Part shown: positions 46,634 through 54,767 of the stretch, in pieces | Layout of the letters: every line of letters starts with the position of its first letter | Position numbering within the stretch: the first letter of the stretch is position 1 | Assembly (NCBI GenBank): GCA_964552055.1 | Contig: CAZKFL010000005.1 | Coordinates: 5,341 to 69,340 of the forward strand | Length of the DNA: 64,000 nt | Origin: VGMD01 sp964552055 | Lineage (GTDB): Bacteria > Chlamydiota > Chlamydiia > Chlamydiales > 2-12-FULL-49-11 | Reading direction: 5' to 3' | The notes under the pieces: model-generated | Databases searched by the model: none | What the model was told of the DNA's origin: nothing | What the model saw: the letters and a program-made list of their open reading frames with translations, nothing else | Made by a program: the position numbers and the translations under genes

Positions 46634-48025
46634 ATGGAATATGATGTGATTGTGATAGGCGGCGGTCCTGGAGGTTATGTCTCAAGCATTAAGGCAGCTC
46701 AACTTGGCTTAAAAGTAGCTCTCATTGAAAAAGAAAAAGTGGGCGGTACTTGTCTTTTAAGAGGATGTATTCCCACAAAAACTTTGATTGCAAATGCTCA
46801 TGTCGTTTCAATGATTCAAAAGGCTAGCAACTTTGGAGTTACTGTCGATGGATTTCACATTAACTATGCAAAAATGAAAGAAAGAAAAGATGGGGTTATC
46901 GACACTCTCTGGAAGGGCGTGACGCATCTTATTCGAACAAATGGAATTTATTTTTTTACAGGTACAGCCTCTTTTATTTCACCAAATGAAATCAAAATTA
47001 AAGGAGAGCATCCAAATATTATTCGGGGCAAAAAAATTATCATCGCAACAGGTTCTGTTCCCTCGACAATTTTGTCCGCACCTATTGACTACCACCTGAT
47101 TCATGACTCAACCTCCATATTAGAACTTACAAAGCTTCCTAAATCACTGATTATTCTTGGCGCTGGTTATATTGGATGTGAATTTGCCTCGCTTTTTTCT
47201 GAGCTCGGCGTAAATGTAACACTTGTAGAATTTCTTCCAGGAATTGTATGGACCCAAGGAAAAACCATCTCCGAATTTCTCACAAAATCGTTTATCAAAA
47301 AAGGAATAGAGCTGAAGTGTAGTGTAAAAATGGAAACGTGTAAGAAAAATGAAAATGGAGTGACTCTCTCCTTAAGTGACGGCACATCTCTTGATGCAGA
47401 CATGCTTCTAGTTTCCGTTGGAAGAAAGCCCTATACAGACGATTTAAATTTGGGAGGCGCAGGAATTGGAACAACTGCCCACGGTTTTATTCCTGTGAAT
47501 GAAAAAATGGAAACGGACGTTAAAGGGATTTATGCAATCGGTGATGTAACCGGAAAATCCATGCTTGCACACTCAGCTTCACATCAAGGCATCATAGCCG
47601 CACAAAACTGTGCTGGCAAATCAGAAAAAATGCACTACGAAGCAATTCCAGCAGTGATATTTACAGACCCTGAAATTGCAACAGTTGGCTATACACTTGA
47701 GCTTGCAAAAGAAAAAGGATTTGATGCTAGAAGCGATCGATTTCCCTTTGCAGCTCTTGGGAAAGCTATGGCGGGTCTTGAAACAGAAGGATACGCAGAA
47801 CTTGTAACAGAAAAGAAAACAGGACGAATTTTGGGAGCCTTTTTAGTCGGCAGTAATGCTGGTAATCTGATCTCCGAAATGACTTTAGCAATTGATAATG
47901 AAATCACTCTTGAAGCGCTCATTAATACCATCCATCCCCACCCAACTCTTTCTGAGAGCTTTGCAGAAGCAGCATTGCTCGCTCTTGGAATGCCCATTCA
48001 CCTTCCTCCCCCACAAAAAAAATGA
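46634..48025 (+). CDS. lpd: Dihydrolipoamide dehydrogenase (E3)
   Basis: FAD flavoenzyme that reoxidises dihydrolipoamide in 2-oxoacid dehydrogenase complexes. The FAD-binding motif is GGGPGGYVS and the redox-active disulfide is C40/C45 (GGTCLLRGC). The NAD-binding motif is ILGAGYIGCEFAS. The C-terminal active-site HPHPTLSE supplies the His-Glu pair. A GTG at 46631 precedes the ATG in frame; ATG 46634 fits the family. It overlaps lipA by 4 bp (ATGA), so the pair is coupled. This order also occurs in Chlamydia. Confidence 0.96.
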   Translation: MEYDVIVIGGGPGGYVSSIKAAQLGLKVALIEKEKVGGTCLLRGCIPTKTLIANAHVVSMIQKASNFGVTVDGFHINYAKMKERKDGVIDTLWKGVTHLIRTNGIYFFTGTASFISPNEIKIKGEHPNIIRGKKIIIATGSVPSTILSAPIDYHLIHDSTSILELTKLPKSLIILGAGYIGCEFASLFSELGVNVTLVEFLPGIVWTQGKTISEFLTKSFIKKGIELKCSVKMETCKKNENGVTLSLSDGTSLDADMLLVSVGRKPYTDDLNLGGAGIGTTAHGFIPVNEKMETDVKGIYAIGDVTGKSMLAHSASHQGIIAAQNCAGKSEKMHYEAIPAVIFTDPEIATVGYTLELAKEKGFDARSDRFPFAALGKAMAGLETEGYAELVTEKKTGRILGAFLVGSNAGNLISEMTLAIDNEITLEALINTIHPHPTLSESFAEAALLALGMPIHLPPPQKK

Positions 48026-48951
48026 GTGACGCCCTCTTTGATTCAAAACCCAAACTAAATAGGCTACCTGTAAATCCGGATGCCACATCAATAGGAAGGT
48101 TTCCTAAATGGCTTCACATCCCTATGCTTACAGGAAAAAACCTCTTCCAAACAGATTCTATCTTAAAAAAATATAATGTAAACACTGTATGCGAAGAAGC
48201 TAAGTGCCCTAACAGACTCGAATGCTTCTCTAAAAAAACGGCTACTTTTCTTCTCCTCGGCAAAGAATGCACAAGAGCGTGTGGCTTTTGCGAAATCGAT
48301 TTTGCAAAAACTCCCAGGCCACCCGAAGAGGATGAGCCTATACGAATTGCATTATCCGTCAAAGAACTTGGTCTCAAACACGTTGTTCTCACAATGGTAG
48401 CCCGTGATGACCTTTCTGATGGAGGCGCAAACCACCTAGCAAAAGTTATTTACGAAATAAGAAATCAAAATTCAGGAACTACAATTGAAGTGCTTACCTC
48501 TGATTTCTCAGGCAACTTAAATTCAGTTGATATTGTGCTAAACATGGGGCCAGAAATTTATAACTACAACATCGAAACTGTCAAAAGATTAACCCCACAA
48601 GTGCGTCATAAAGCAACATACGAAAGGACCCTTACAATCCTCTCTCATATCAAAAGCTCCAAAAAAGCAACCTTTGTCAAATCTGGCCTTATGTTAGGCT
48701 TAGGAGAGACATCAGAGGAAGTCCAAGAAACAATCCGCGATTTGCATGCAGCCGGAGTCGACATTATCACAATCGGCCAATACCTCCAACCCTCCCGCAA
48801 GAAACTCATCGTCAAAGAATTTATAACACCTGCAACCTTCAAAGCGTATGAAACCTACGCAAACTCAATCGGCATTCCACACACCTATTCCGGTCCTTTT
48901 GTCCGCTCCAGCCACAACGCCGCCGCCATCCTAAACAAACTCACTAAATAA
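48022..48951 (+). CDS. lipA: Lipoyl synthase
   Basis: Radical-SAM enzyme that inserts sulfur into octanoyl groups on lipoyl domains. The auxiliary cluster motif CX4CX5C is C57, C62 and C68. The radical-SAM motif CX3CX2C is C83, C87 and C90. The C-terminal RSS serine motif (FVRSSHNA) is present. Its ATG overlaps the lpd stop codon, and both genes serve lipoate-dependent dehydrogenases. The last 200 bp are strongly C-rich on the coding strand. Confidence 0.96.
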   Translation: MSDALFDSKPKLNRLPVNPDATSIGRFPKWLHIPMLTGKNLFQTDSILKKYNVNTVCEEAKCPNRLECFSKKTATFLLLGKECTRACGFCEIDFAKTPRPPEEDEPIRIALSVKELGLKHVVLTMVARDDLSDGGANHLAKVIYEIRNQNSGTTIEVLTSDFSGNLNSVDIVLNMGPEIYNYNIETVKRLTPQVRHKATYERTLTILSHIKSSKKATFVKSGLMLGLGETSEEVQETIRDLHAAGVDIITIGQYLQPSRKKLIVKEFITPATFKAYETYANSIGIPHTYSGPFVRSSHNAAAILNKLTK

Positions 48952-48992
48952 TTCGATGGATTTTTTTTAGGCATCTGTTATCATTGTGGTAT

Positions 48993-49871
48993 ATGGATAT
49001 TCCGCTATTAGACGAATTAGATTTGGAAATGCTGATGCATAGAAATGCTCATTTTAGCGGCAATTTCGCTATTATGCTCGAATATTATGAAAATGAAGGC
49101 GTTGGAGCACTTCCTGATTTTGATATCGATCGTATTGCTGAGCTAATGGCAATAGAAGAAGCTCTTGGTGAAGATCTTGCAGTTAAGCTATTACCCATGC
49201 CCGCCGTTGAAGAAATTGAGAAATCAAGATCACTTTATCAAACGCTTCAAAGTGTCTATGATCATAAAAATGCCGGTATTGCAACTCTTATCAGTGATTT
49301 GATTCTCACTGAAGAAGAAGAGCCTATGGAAGAAATCACTGCAATTATTGCTGAAGGGAAAAAAATTGTAGATCCGCTGATTCATATCCTTGATTCTCCT
49401 GACCTTTATAATCCCCTCTATCCAGGTTATGGTAGAACTCCTGCTTTTGCTGCGGTCTGTTTAGATAAAATTGGCGATCCCAAAGCAATTCCCCATCTTT
49501 TTGAAGCTCTAGGCGGGGAAAATCTTGATTTAGAGGAAATCTTTATCGCATCTCTTGTTGCCTTCGGTACACCCGCGAAAACCTTTCTTCTAAAAAAACT
49601 AACAGGTAAGCCACTAAGCAAAGACAACTTAAATGCCGCAATGGCTTTAGCCTTTTTTCCCCTAGATGAAAAAGTAGCAAAAACTGCACTTAAACTGCTC
49701 GATGATGAAAAACATCTTACAAATGAATCATTTGCTCCCTATCTCATCTGCCTAACAGAAGGCTTATCCGATCCAATTGACCGTAAAACATTTGAGACTC
49801 TTATCAAAAAACCCTCTTTTCCAAAAGAGCTTAAACTCGACAGTCAAACCATCCTTCATTCCTGGTTATAA
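48993..49871 (+). CDS. HEAT-repeat-like protein (292 aa)
   Basis: 292 residues from ATG 48993; the frame extends to a TTG at 48984, which is less likely. Residues 130-290 contain helical pairs such as KAIPHLFEALGG and KTALKLLDDEKHL, which look like degenerate HEAT repeats, preceded by an acidic helical region. No catalytic motif is seen. A protein-protein interaction scaffold is the likely role. A TATCAT box (48979-48984) ends 8 nt upstream and no Shine-Dalgarno is seen. Confidence 0.7.
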   Translation: MDIPLLDELDLEMLMHRNAHFSGNFAIMLEYYENEGVGALPDFDIDRIAELMAIEEALGEDLAVKLLPMPAVEEIEKSRSLYQTLQSVYDHKNAGIATLISDLILTEEEEPMEEITAIIAEGKKIVDPLIHILDSPDLYNPLYPGYGRTPAFAAVCLDKIGDPKAIPHLFEALGGENLDLEEIFIASLVAFGTPAKTFLLKKLTGKPLSKDNLNAAMALAFFPLDEKVAKTALKLLDDEKHLTNESFAPYLICLTEGLSDPIDRKTFETLIKKPSFPKELKLDSQTILHSWL

Positions 49872-49940
49872 ACTTTTTATTTCCTTTAAATCTTCATTAA
49901 GCATTATTGGCTTTATAGGAATCTTTAAAGGAGAAAAGAA

Positions 49941-50276
49941 ATGTCAGGTAGCCCTATTGGCCGTATCAGCCCTATTATACAACTTAAAGAGTACTTGGAT
50001 AGCGTCCCTCTAGAAAGCTTTAAAGAAGAAGAAAAAGCGGGTGGATCATCGTCAATTGTACCAACAGCTGAAGGAATTATTGCTTCAACAGGAAAAAGCC
50101 TAGATAGCGCTCTCTCTCTTTTAGAAAGAAGTGTAACCAATATAAATGAAATACAACCTAAAATAGATGCATTACGAGCTCTTATCCTAAGATCACCCAC
50201 AGATAGTTCAGAAACAATTTCTCCAGTAAGTACTGAGTTTAGAAGGGGCGCATCTCCAAACCCTTTTGATGATTAG
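49941..50276 (+). CDS. Small orphan protein (111 aa)
   Basis: A strong AAAGGAG Shine-Dalgarno precedes the ATG. The product is Ser/Pro/Glu-rich at both ends (starting MSGSPIGRISP and ending RRGASPNPFDD), with a central amphipathic helix (about 50-85). There is no signal peptide or membrane segment and no recognised family. The 3' end overlaps the convergent glycosyltransferase gene by 4 bp. Size, composition and isolated position suit a small effector or secretion chaperone, but nothing in the sequence proves it. Confidence 0.6.
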   Translation: MSGSPIGRISPIIQLKEYLDSVPLESFKEEEKAGGSSSIVPTAEGIIASTGKSLDSALSLLERSVTNINEIQPKIDALRALILRSPTDSSETISPVSTEFRRGASPNPFDD

Positions 50277-51175
50277 AAAAGCTTTGTTTTTTCGTAAGGC
50301 GGAAGTGATCTAATATAGAGATTCAATCTATACTGTTCCTCTGCCCTAAGTTTATCATCATTAAAGGGAGTCTCTCGATTATATATATAGAGCACACTCG
50401 GAATGAATACGGCATGCTCTCTTGCCATTTCGATCATGGGGAATAATATTGCTAAATCCCAAGCTGATGAGAAAAATTGCCCTTCAAATTTAAGATCCTC
50501 TATCTGAATACGTTTGAAAAGTCCTGCATAAAACGTTCGAAGATGAGAAAAAAACCAGTCGGTTGATTTAGAAAATAGTCCGACTTTTCGAAGATTTCCA
50601 TATTTAAGATACAATTTAAATAAGGGCTCTCTGCAAATTCCTTTTTCATAATTTGGATAAGTAACATATTGACCGTAAGTCAGCCAAACATTTGGATCAT
50701 TGTAGTAACGGTTCAACTCGTTAAAAACATGGTCATTTGCAAGAAAATCATCCCCATCCAATAAAATGCAAATTTCATCATCTTTGCAGGAATGGATCGC
50801 ATAATAAAGATTTGCTAACGCTTTTTGATTGATAGGATTTTTCTTAACTTCGACTCTACTACTTGCTCCAAATGCTTCAACGCATTTAATAGCTTTATGA
50901 TAGGTATCATCAGTTGAGGCATCATCAATATAGATAACTCGATAATTGTCATATTTTTGTGAAAGAACAGAGCTTAAATTTTTTTCAACATAAGCCTCAT
51001 TATTGTAAGACGGAATAATCACTACAAATGACTTTTTTTCTTTTACAAGTCGCTTATCAATTGGATGGTACGAGGATTTCTCTTTTGCATTTTTTGCAAG
51101 TTTTCTTCTCACAGTCTTTCCCAATCCGAAAAACAAACTCGCTGCAATAAGTAAAGAAATCACCATTTTTTTCAT
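50273..51175 (-). CDS. Membrane-anchored GT2 family glycosyltransferase
   Basis: 300 residues from ATG 51175, where the start overlaps the stop codon of the upstream glycosyltransferase as ATGA; an upstream in-frame start at 51205 is less likely. Residues 3-19 form an N-terminal membrane anchor. The GT-A fold motifs are VVIIPSYNNE, IYIDDASTDD and the metal-binding LDGDD (D140-G-D142). Such enzymes transfer a sugar from a nucleotide sugar to an envelope or lipid acceptor. The acceptor is unknown. It is translationally coupled to the DXD glycosyltransferase, so both likely act on one glycan. Confidence 0.88.
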   Translation of the reverse strand: MKKMVISLLIAASLFFGLGKTVRRKLAKNAKEKSSYHPIDKRLVKEKKSFVVIIPSYNNEAYVEKNLSSVLSQKYDNYRVIYIDDASTDDTYHKAIKCVEAFGASSRVEVKKNPINQKALANLYYAIHSCKDDEICILLDGDDFLANDHVFNELNRYYNDPNVWLTYGQYVTYPNYEKGICREPLFKLYLKYGNLRKVGLFSKSTDWFFSHLRTFYAGLFKRIQIEDLKFEGQFFSSAWDLAILFPMIEMAREHAVFIPSVLYIYNRETPFNDDKLRAEEQYRLNLYIRSLPPYEKTKLF

Positions 51176-52104
51176 CGAATCATCATCCACAGCATGAATA
51201 CGCAAACAAAGAGGACTAGAATTCCGAAAGCAAGAATAGAGGTGAATAAATACATGCGTTTCATCATTTTATGAAGTCGACTTTTTAAATATTCCTCATG
51301 ATGTGTCATTTCTTCTGTATACCAAGCGCCACTCATCTCTTCATTAGCAAAAAGACCAAAAGCTCTTTCAATTTCATTGAAATATCCTGCTGGGAAAATG
51401 ATGCCATCAAATCCAGGCTGCCTAATTGCCTCTAATACAGCTTCATGAAATGCAGAAAACACACGTAATGTAACCCGCTTTTTTGTCGATGTTACATCCT
51501 TTCCAGGATACTGACTTCCAATTCGCTCCCATCTTTCTTCCGCAAATTTCAAAGCCTGCTTTAATATAGGATGCCCCATTTTTGCCCCAATAATGCTATT
51601 ACGCAGTATTGCAGATCGCTGAATTACTGGATTACCGGGCGTTAAAAGTCCCCCATAAAAAGAATACGTCTTATGCAACTTCTCAAAACTGGCTCTACAT
51701 TCCATATCATGATCAATATAAAGTCCCCCCATCTTATCTAATACAATCAAGCGAACAATATCAGACTTCTCACCAAAATTGTCTGTTGCATCATAAAGTT
51801 TTTTGTAAGGACCAAGCAATTCTGTATCAACAGTTTCGTTATTCCAAAATAACACCTTCCAACGAGGATGAAACTTTTCCCAGCTCTTTAAATTTTGTTT
51901 TGACTTTTCAGGAAAATCTTTAGGCCCAAGCCATACAACATGAATGATCTCAGGAATTTGGACTTCATTTTCTGAGCTTAACTCTATCTGCCGATTAAAG
52001 AGGTCTTCAAATTCTTTCAGGTGCGCTAGATCTTGATCAGTTTTAACATACTTCCAACACCGCTTTCCTTTTCCCATCAACTCATTAAAATGACTCTTTT
52101 TCAT
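51172..52104 (-). CDS. DXD-motif glycosyltransferase with C-terminal membrane anchor
   Basis: 310 residues. The motif set PEIIHVVWLGPKDFP, FGEKSDIVRL and GGLYIDHDMEC (DXD at D131-H-D133) matches the sugar-binding DXD glycosyltransferase family (Gly_transf_sug, OCH1-like; the fold is shared with some toxin glycosyltransferases). A strong hydrophobic helix near the C terminus (about 285-308) makes it tail-anchored. I chose ATG 52104 (MKKSHFNELM) over an upstream TTG at 52131; a TATACT box (52112-52117 on the complementary strand) lies 7 nt before it. It is first in a two-gene operon. Confidence 0.85.
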   Translation of the reverse strand: MKKSHFNELMGKGKRCWKYVKTDQDLAHLKEFEDLFNRQIELSSENEVQIPEIIHVVWLGPKDFPEKSKQNLKSWEKFHPRWKVLFWNNETVDTELLGPYKKLYDATDNFGEKSDIVRLIVLDKMGGLYIDHDMECRASFEKLHKTYSFYGGLLTPGNPVIQRSAILRNSIIGAKMGHPILKQALKFAEERWERIGSQYPGKDVTSTKKRVTLRVFSAFHEAVLEAIRQPGFDGIIFPAGYFNEIERAFGLFANEEMSGAWYTEEMTHHEEYLKSRLHKMMKRMYLFTSILAFGILVLFVCVFMLWMMIR

Positions 52105-52161
52105 GGGACTCAGTATATCATTTCCTCGCAAAAAAAATCTTGAGAAATTTATGGAATCAAG

Positions 52162-52190
52162 TTGAACTGTAATAATTATATGTTTATATC
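52162..52190 (+). promoter_or_regulatory. glgC promoter, leaderless-type
   Basis: TTGAAC (52162-52167) is followed after 17 bp by TATATC (52185-52190), which ends 7 nt before ATG 52198. There is no Shine-Dalgarno. The -10 match is weaker than in the giant genes. Confidence 0.35.
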
Positions 52191-52197
52191 ATAATTT

Positions 52198-53457
52198 ATG
52201 GGCCATAAACGTATAAATGCCGATGAAGTTGCTTCAATTATATTAGCAGGCGGCGAAGGAACTCGTTTAAAACCACTTACAGAAATTCGATGTAAACCAG
52301 CTGTTACATTTGGTGGTCGCTATAGAATCATTGATGTTGCCATTTCCAATGCTCTTCACGCAGGGTTTAAAGACATCTATGTGATCTCACAATTTCTAGC
52401 GTCTTCATTAAATAACTATATCTTAGAAACGTACTCTTCCGATGGATTCATGGGATCGCACTTACAAGTGCTCACTCCTGAGCAAAATTCCGATAATAAA
52501 AAAATTTGGTATGAAGGCACTGCAGATGCTGTTCGAAAAAATATTGGAAGACTTTTAGAACACCCAGCAAACTACTTTGTTATCCTATCAGGCGACCAAC
52601 TTTATTCCATGGATCTCTCTCATATGCTAGAAGTTGCAAAAGCAAATGACGCCGATCTCACCATTGCAACAATCCCTGTAAGCGAAAATGATGCAAAACG
52701 AATGGGCGTTATGAAAATAAATAATCATCTAGAAATTACAGATTTTTTTGAAAAACCAAATGATGCTGCAAGCCTAGCTAAATTTTCTGTTAGTGAAGAG
52801 CTCCTACCTAACGCCAACCTCTCCTTTCTAGGCTCAATGGGAATATATATTTTTAAAAGGCAAGCTCTTATAAACCTTTTACAAGAAGATCCGCGAGCAG
52901 ATTTCGGCAAACATTTAATTCCTACCCAATTAAAGAAAGGAAAAACTTTTGCCTATATTTTCAACGGTTATTGGCAAGATATTGGAACCATAGGCTCTTA
53001 CTATGAAGCCAATATGTGTCTTACAGAAAATTCTCATGCATGCCTAGATCTTTATAATGATATTAAGCCCATCTATACACAATCCTTTTCACTACCAGCA
53101 GCCAGGTTAATAAACACAACAGTCACAAACTCAATTATATGCGAGGGATCAATCATCTCTGCAGCCTATATTTCTCAAAGTATGATTGGGCTAAAAGCCT
53201 ACATTGAAGAAGATTCCATTCTCAAAAATTCCATCCTAATGGGCTCATCGCTCCGTTCCAGTAAACCAAACATTCACATAGGCAAAAACTGCCACCTTGA
53301 AAAAGTAATTATCGACGAAGGCGCTTACCTAGAAGACAATATCACTCTGATCAATAAAAAAGGCATTCTTACTTTTGATTCTCCCGAACTTAGTATCAGA
53401 GACGGAATCATAGTTGTTAAATCAGGTGTCCGTATCCCCTCCGGCTTCACCCTCTAA
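52198..53457 (+). CDS. glgC: Glucose-1-phosphate adenylyltransferase (ADP-glucose pyrophosphorylase)
   Basis: Makes ADP-glucose, the committed donor for bacterial glycogen. The N-terminal nucleotide motif AGGEGTRLKPLT, the substrate loop CKPAVTFGGRYRIID and EGTADAVRKN are diagnostic. The C-terminal beta-helix (about 300-419) carries LKNSILMGSS-type hexapeptide turns. Length 419 is normal. Glycogen metabolism is retained in Chlamydiae, where glgC is also found near a metallophosphoesterase gene like the one downstream here. Confidence 0.96.
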   Translation: MGHKRINADEVASIILAGGEGTRLKPLTEIRCKPAVTFGGRYRIIDVAISNALHAGFKDIYVISQFLASSLNNYILETYSSDGFMGSHLQVLTPEQNSDNKKIWYEGTADAVRKNIGRLLEHPANYFVILSGDQLYSMDLSHMLEVAKANDADLTIATIPVSENDAKRMGVMKINNHLEITDFFEKPNDAASLAKFSVSEELLPNANLSFLGSMGIYIFKRQALINLLQEDPRADFGKHLIPTQLKKGKTFAYIFNGYWQDIGTIGSYYEANMCLTENSHACLDLYNDIKPIYTQSFSLPAARLINTTVTNSIICEGSIISAAYISQSMIGLKAYIEEDSILKNSILMGSSLRSSKPNIHIGKNCHLEKVIIDEGAYLEDNITLINKKGILTFDSPELSIRDGIIVVKSGVRIPSGFTL

Positions 53458-53853
53458 AACCCTATGTAAAAAAGGGAAATTAGCAAGGATACAATGATGA
53501 AAGGATAAAAAAATGAATTTATATCTCTCTTATAATTAGCATGTTTTTGTTTTTCTATCTTTCCATCATTCTATCCTTGCTAAAAAAAAATGAACCAAAA
53601 ATTTGCGTCAAAAATATGTCAAAAAAAGATATGGGTAATAGGATGGGCATGATATAAGGATAAAAAATGAAAATGAATTAAAACATGTTGAATTCTTTTT
53701 TTATTTCTAGCTAACATCTTGAGGCATTCGCTCTAATTTCCCTACTTTCGAATTTCGTTGTGTATACACTTGGTGGCATAATTTAGAAAAAAATGCTGTT
53801 TCTCGGGATGTGTCTGATATATTTTAAATTAAGCGTGTGATAGAGTTAAGAGT
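53458..53853. repeat. 396-bp intergenic region with a long inverted repeat
   Basis: Arms at 53480-53513 and 53550-53583 are 34 bp long and are reverse complements with 4 mismatches, separated by a 36-bp loop. A partial third copy of the arm (AAGGATAAAAAATGA) lies near 53656. The hairpin just follows glgC and could terminate its transcript or be a miniature mobile element. The rest, up to the phosphoesterase start at 53854, is AT-rich with no ORF or RNA gene that I can recognise. Confidence 0.65.
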
Positions 53854-54612
53854 ATGAAAGTATGGGCGATTGCAGATTTGCATTTATCTTTTGGCGTTCC
53901 TAATAAAAAAATGGATGTCTTTGGAGAGCGTTGGAAAGATCATAGCGATAGGATTGAAGCACATTGGCGGGAACTCATTTCTGAAGAGGACCTTGTCCTG
54001 ATTGCAGGGGATATCTCTTGGGCGCTTCATCTTGAAGATGCAGCAATTGACTTGCAATGGATTGCAAATCTTCCGGGTACAAAAGTGATAAGTAAAGGGA
54101 ATCACGATCTTTGGTGGAAATCAATGACCAAAGTACAAACAATTCTTCCTCCAAGAATGCACCTGATCCACAACAATAGCTTTACATACCAAGGAATTAC
54201 AATTGGCGGAACAAGACTTTGGGACCATGAAGATAATGACTTTGGTCAGTATATTGAGTACAAAAAGCCGCCCGAAAATGTAAATGTACATGTTAAAACA
54301 CATTCGCCAGAAGACGAGCGTCACGATGCAAAGATTTTTAAGGGAGAACTCGAACGTCTTCACTTAAGTCTTAAAGGACTTGATCCACATGCCCACACAC
54401 GCATTGCCATGATCCATTATCCACCAACTGGCCCTTCCCATCATGAATCTGAAGTGACTAAAATTCTTGACCAATACAAAATCAATTACTGCCTTTATGG
54501 CCATCTCCATAATCTAAAGTCCGATGCTCCAGTCGACTTTACTCTTAATTCCATCCAATACATATGTACCTCTTGTGACTTTCTTCATTTCAAACCCTAC
54601 CTTATAAAATAA
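53854..54612 (+). CDS. Calcineurin-like metallophosphoesterase
   Basis: 252 residues with the complete dimetal phosphoesterase motif set: ADLHLS, AGDISW, KGNHDLWW, IHYPP and GHLHN. Substrate not predictable; proteins of this type include cyclic-nucleotide and phospho-sugar hydrolases. The ATG has a weak GAG upstream and no close -10 box. A homologue near glgC in Chlamydia is recalled but not verified. Confidence 0.88.
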   Translation: MKVWAIADLHLSFGVPNKKMDVFGERWKDHSDRIEAHWRELISEEDLVLIAGDISWALHLEDAAIDLQWIANLPGTKVISKGNHDLWWKSMTKVQTILPPRMHLIHNNSFTYQGITIGGTRLWDHEDNDFGQYIEYKKPPENVNVHVKTHSPEDERHDAKIFKGELERLHLSLKGLDPHAHTRIAMIHYPPTGPSHHESEVTKILDQYKINYCLYGHLHNLKSDAPVDFTLNSIQYICTSCDFLHFKPYLIK

Positions 54613-54676
54613 TTTCTATTGACTCTCGTCAAAATCGCTGGCAGTAGTTTTAGGGAAGAGGGAGAATTAACCACTC

Positions 54677-54766
54677 ATGTTTCTATTTCAAATGATTTTG
54701 CTTATTTTATCAATTGTTCTTCTTGGATATCTTCTTGTAAGCATTGTATGGCCGGAGAAATTTTAA
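54677..54766 (+). CDS. kdpF: KdpF, small subunit of the potassium pump
   Basis: 29 residues (MFLFQMILLILSIVLLGYLL then VSIVWPEKF). The product is one transmembrane helix with the short polar tail typical of KdpF, which stabilises the KdpABC complex. Its stop codon is 1 nt before the kdpA ATG. A GGGAGAA sequence lies upstream. It was identified by position, length and hydrophobicity. Confidence 0.88.
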   Translation: MFLFQMILLILSIVLLGYLLVSIVWPEKF

Positions 54767-54767
54767 T

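Noticed and set aside
54619..54676. Sigma-54 promoter upstream of kdpF
   Set aside because: A TGGCAG is present but the invariant GC at the -12 position is missing at the required spacing.
54744..54767. Eight-residue extension of KdpA from a TTG
   Set aside because: It overlaps kdpF, which is a typical 29-residue subunit, and ATG 54768 fits other KdpA proteins.
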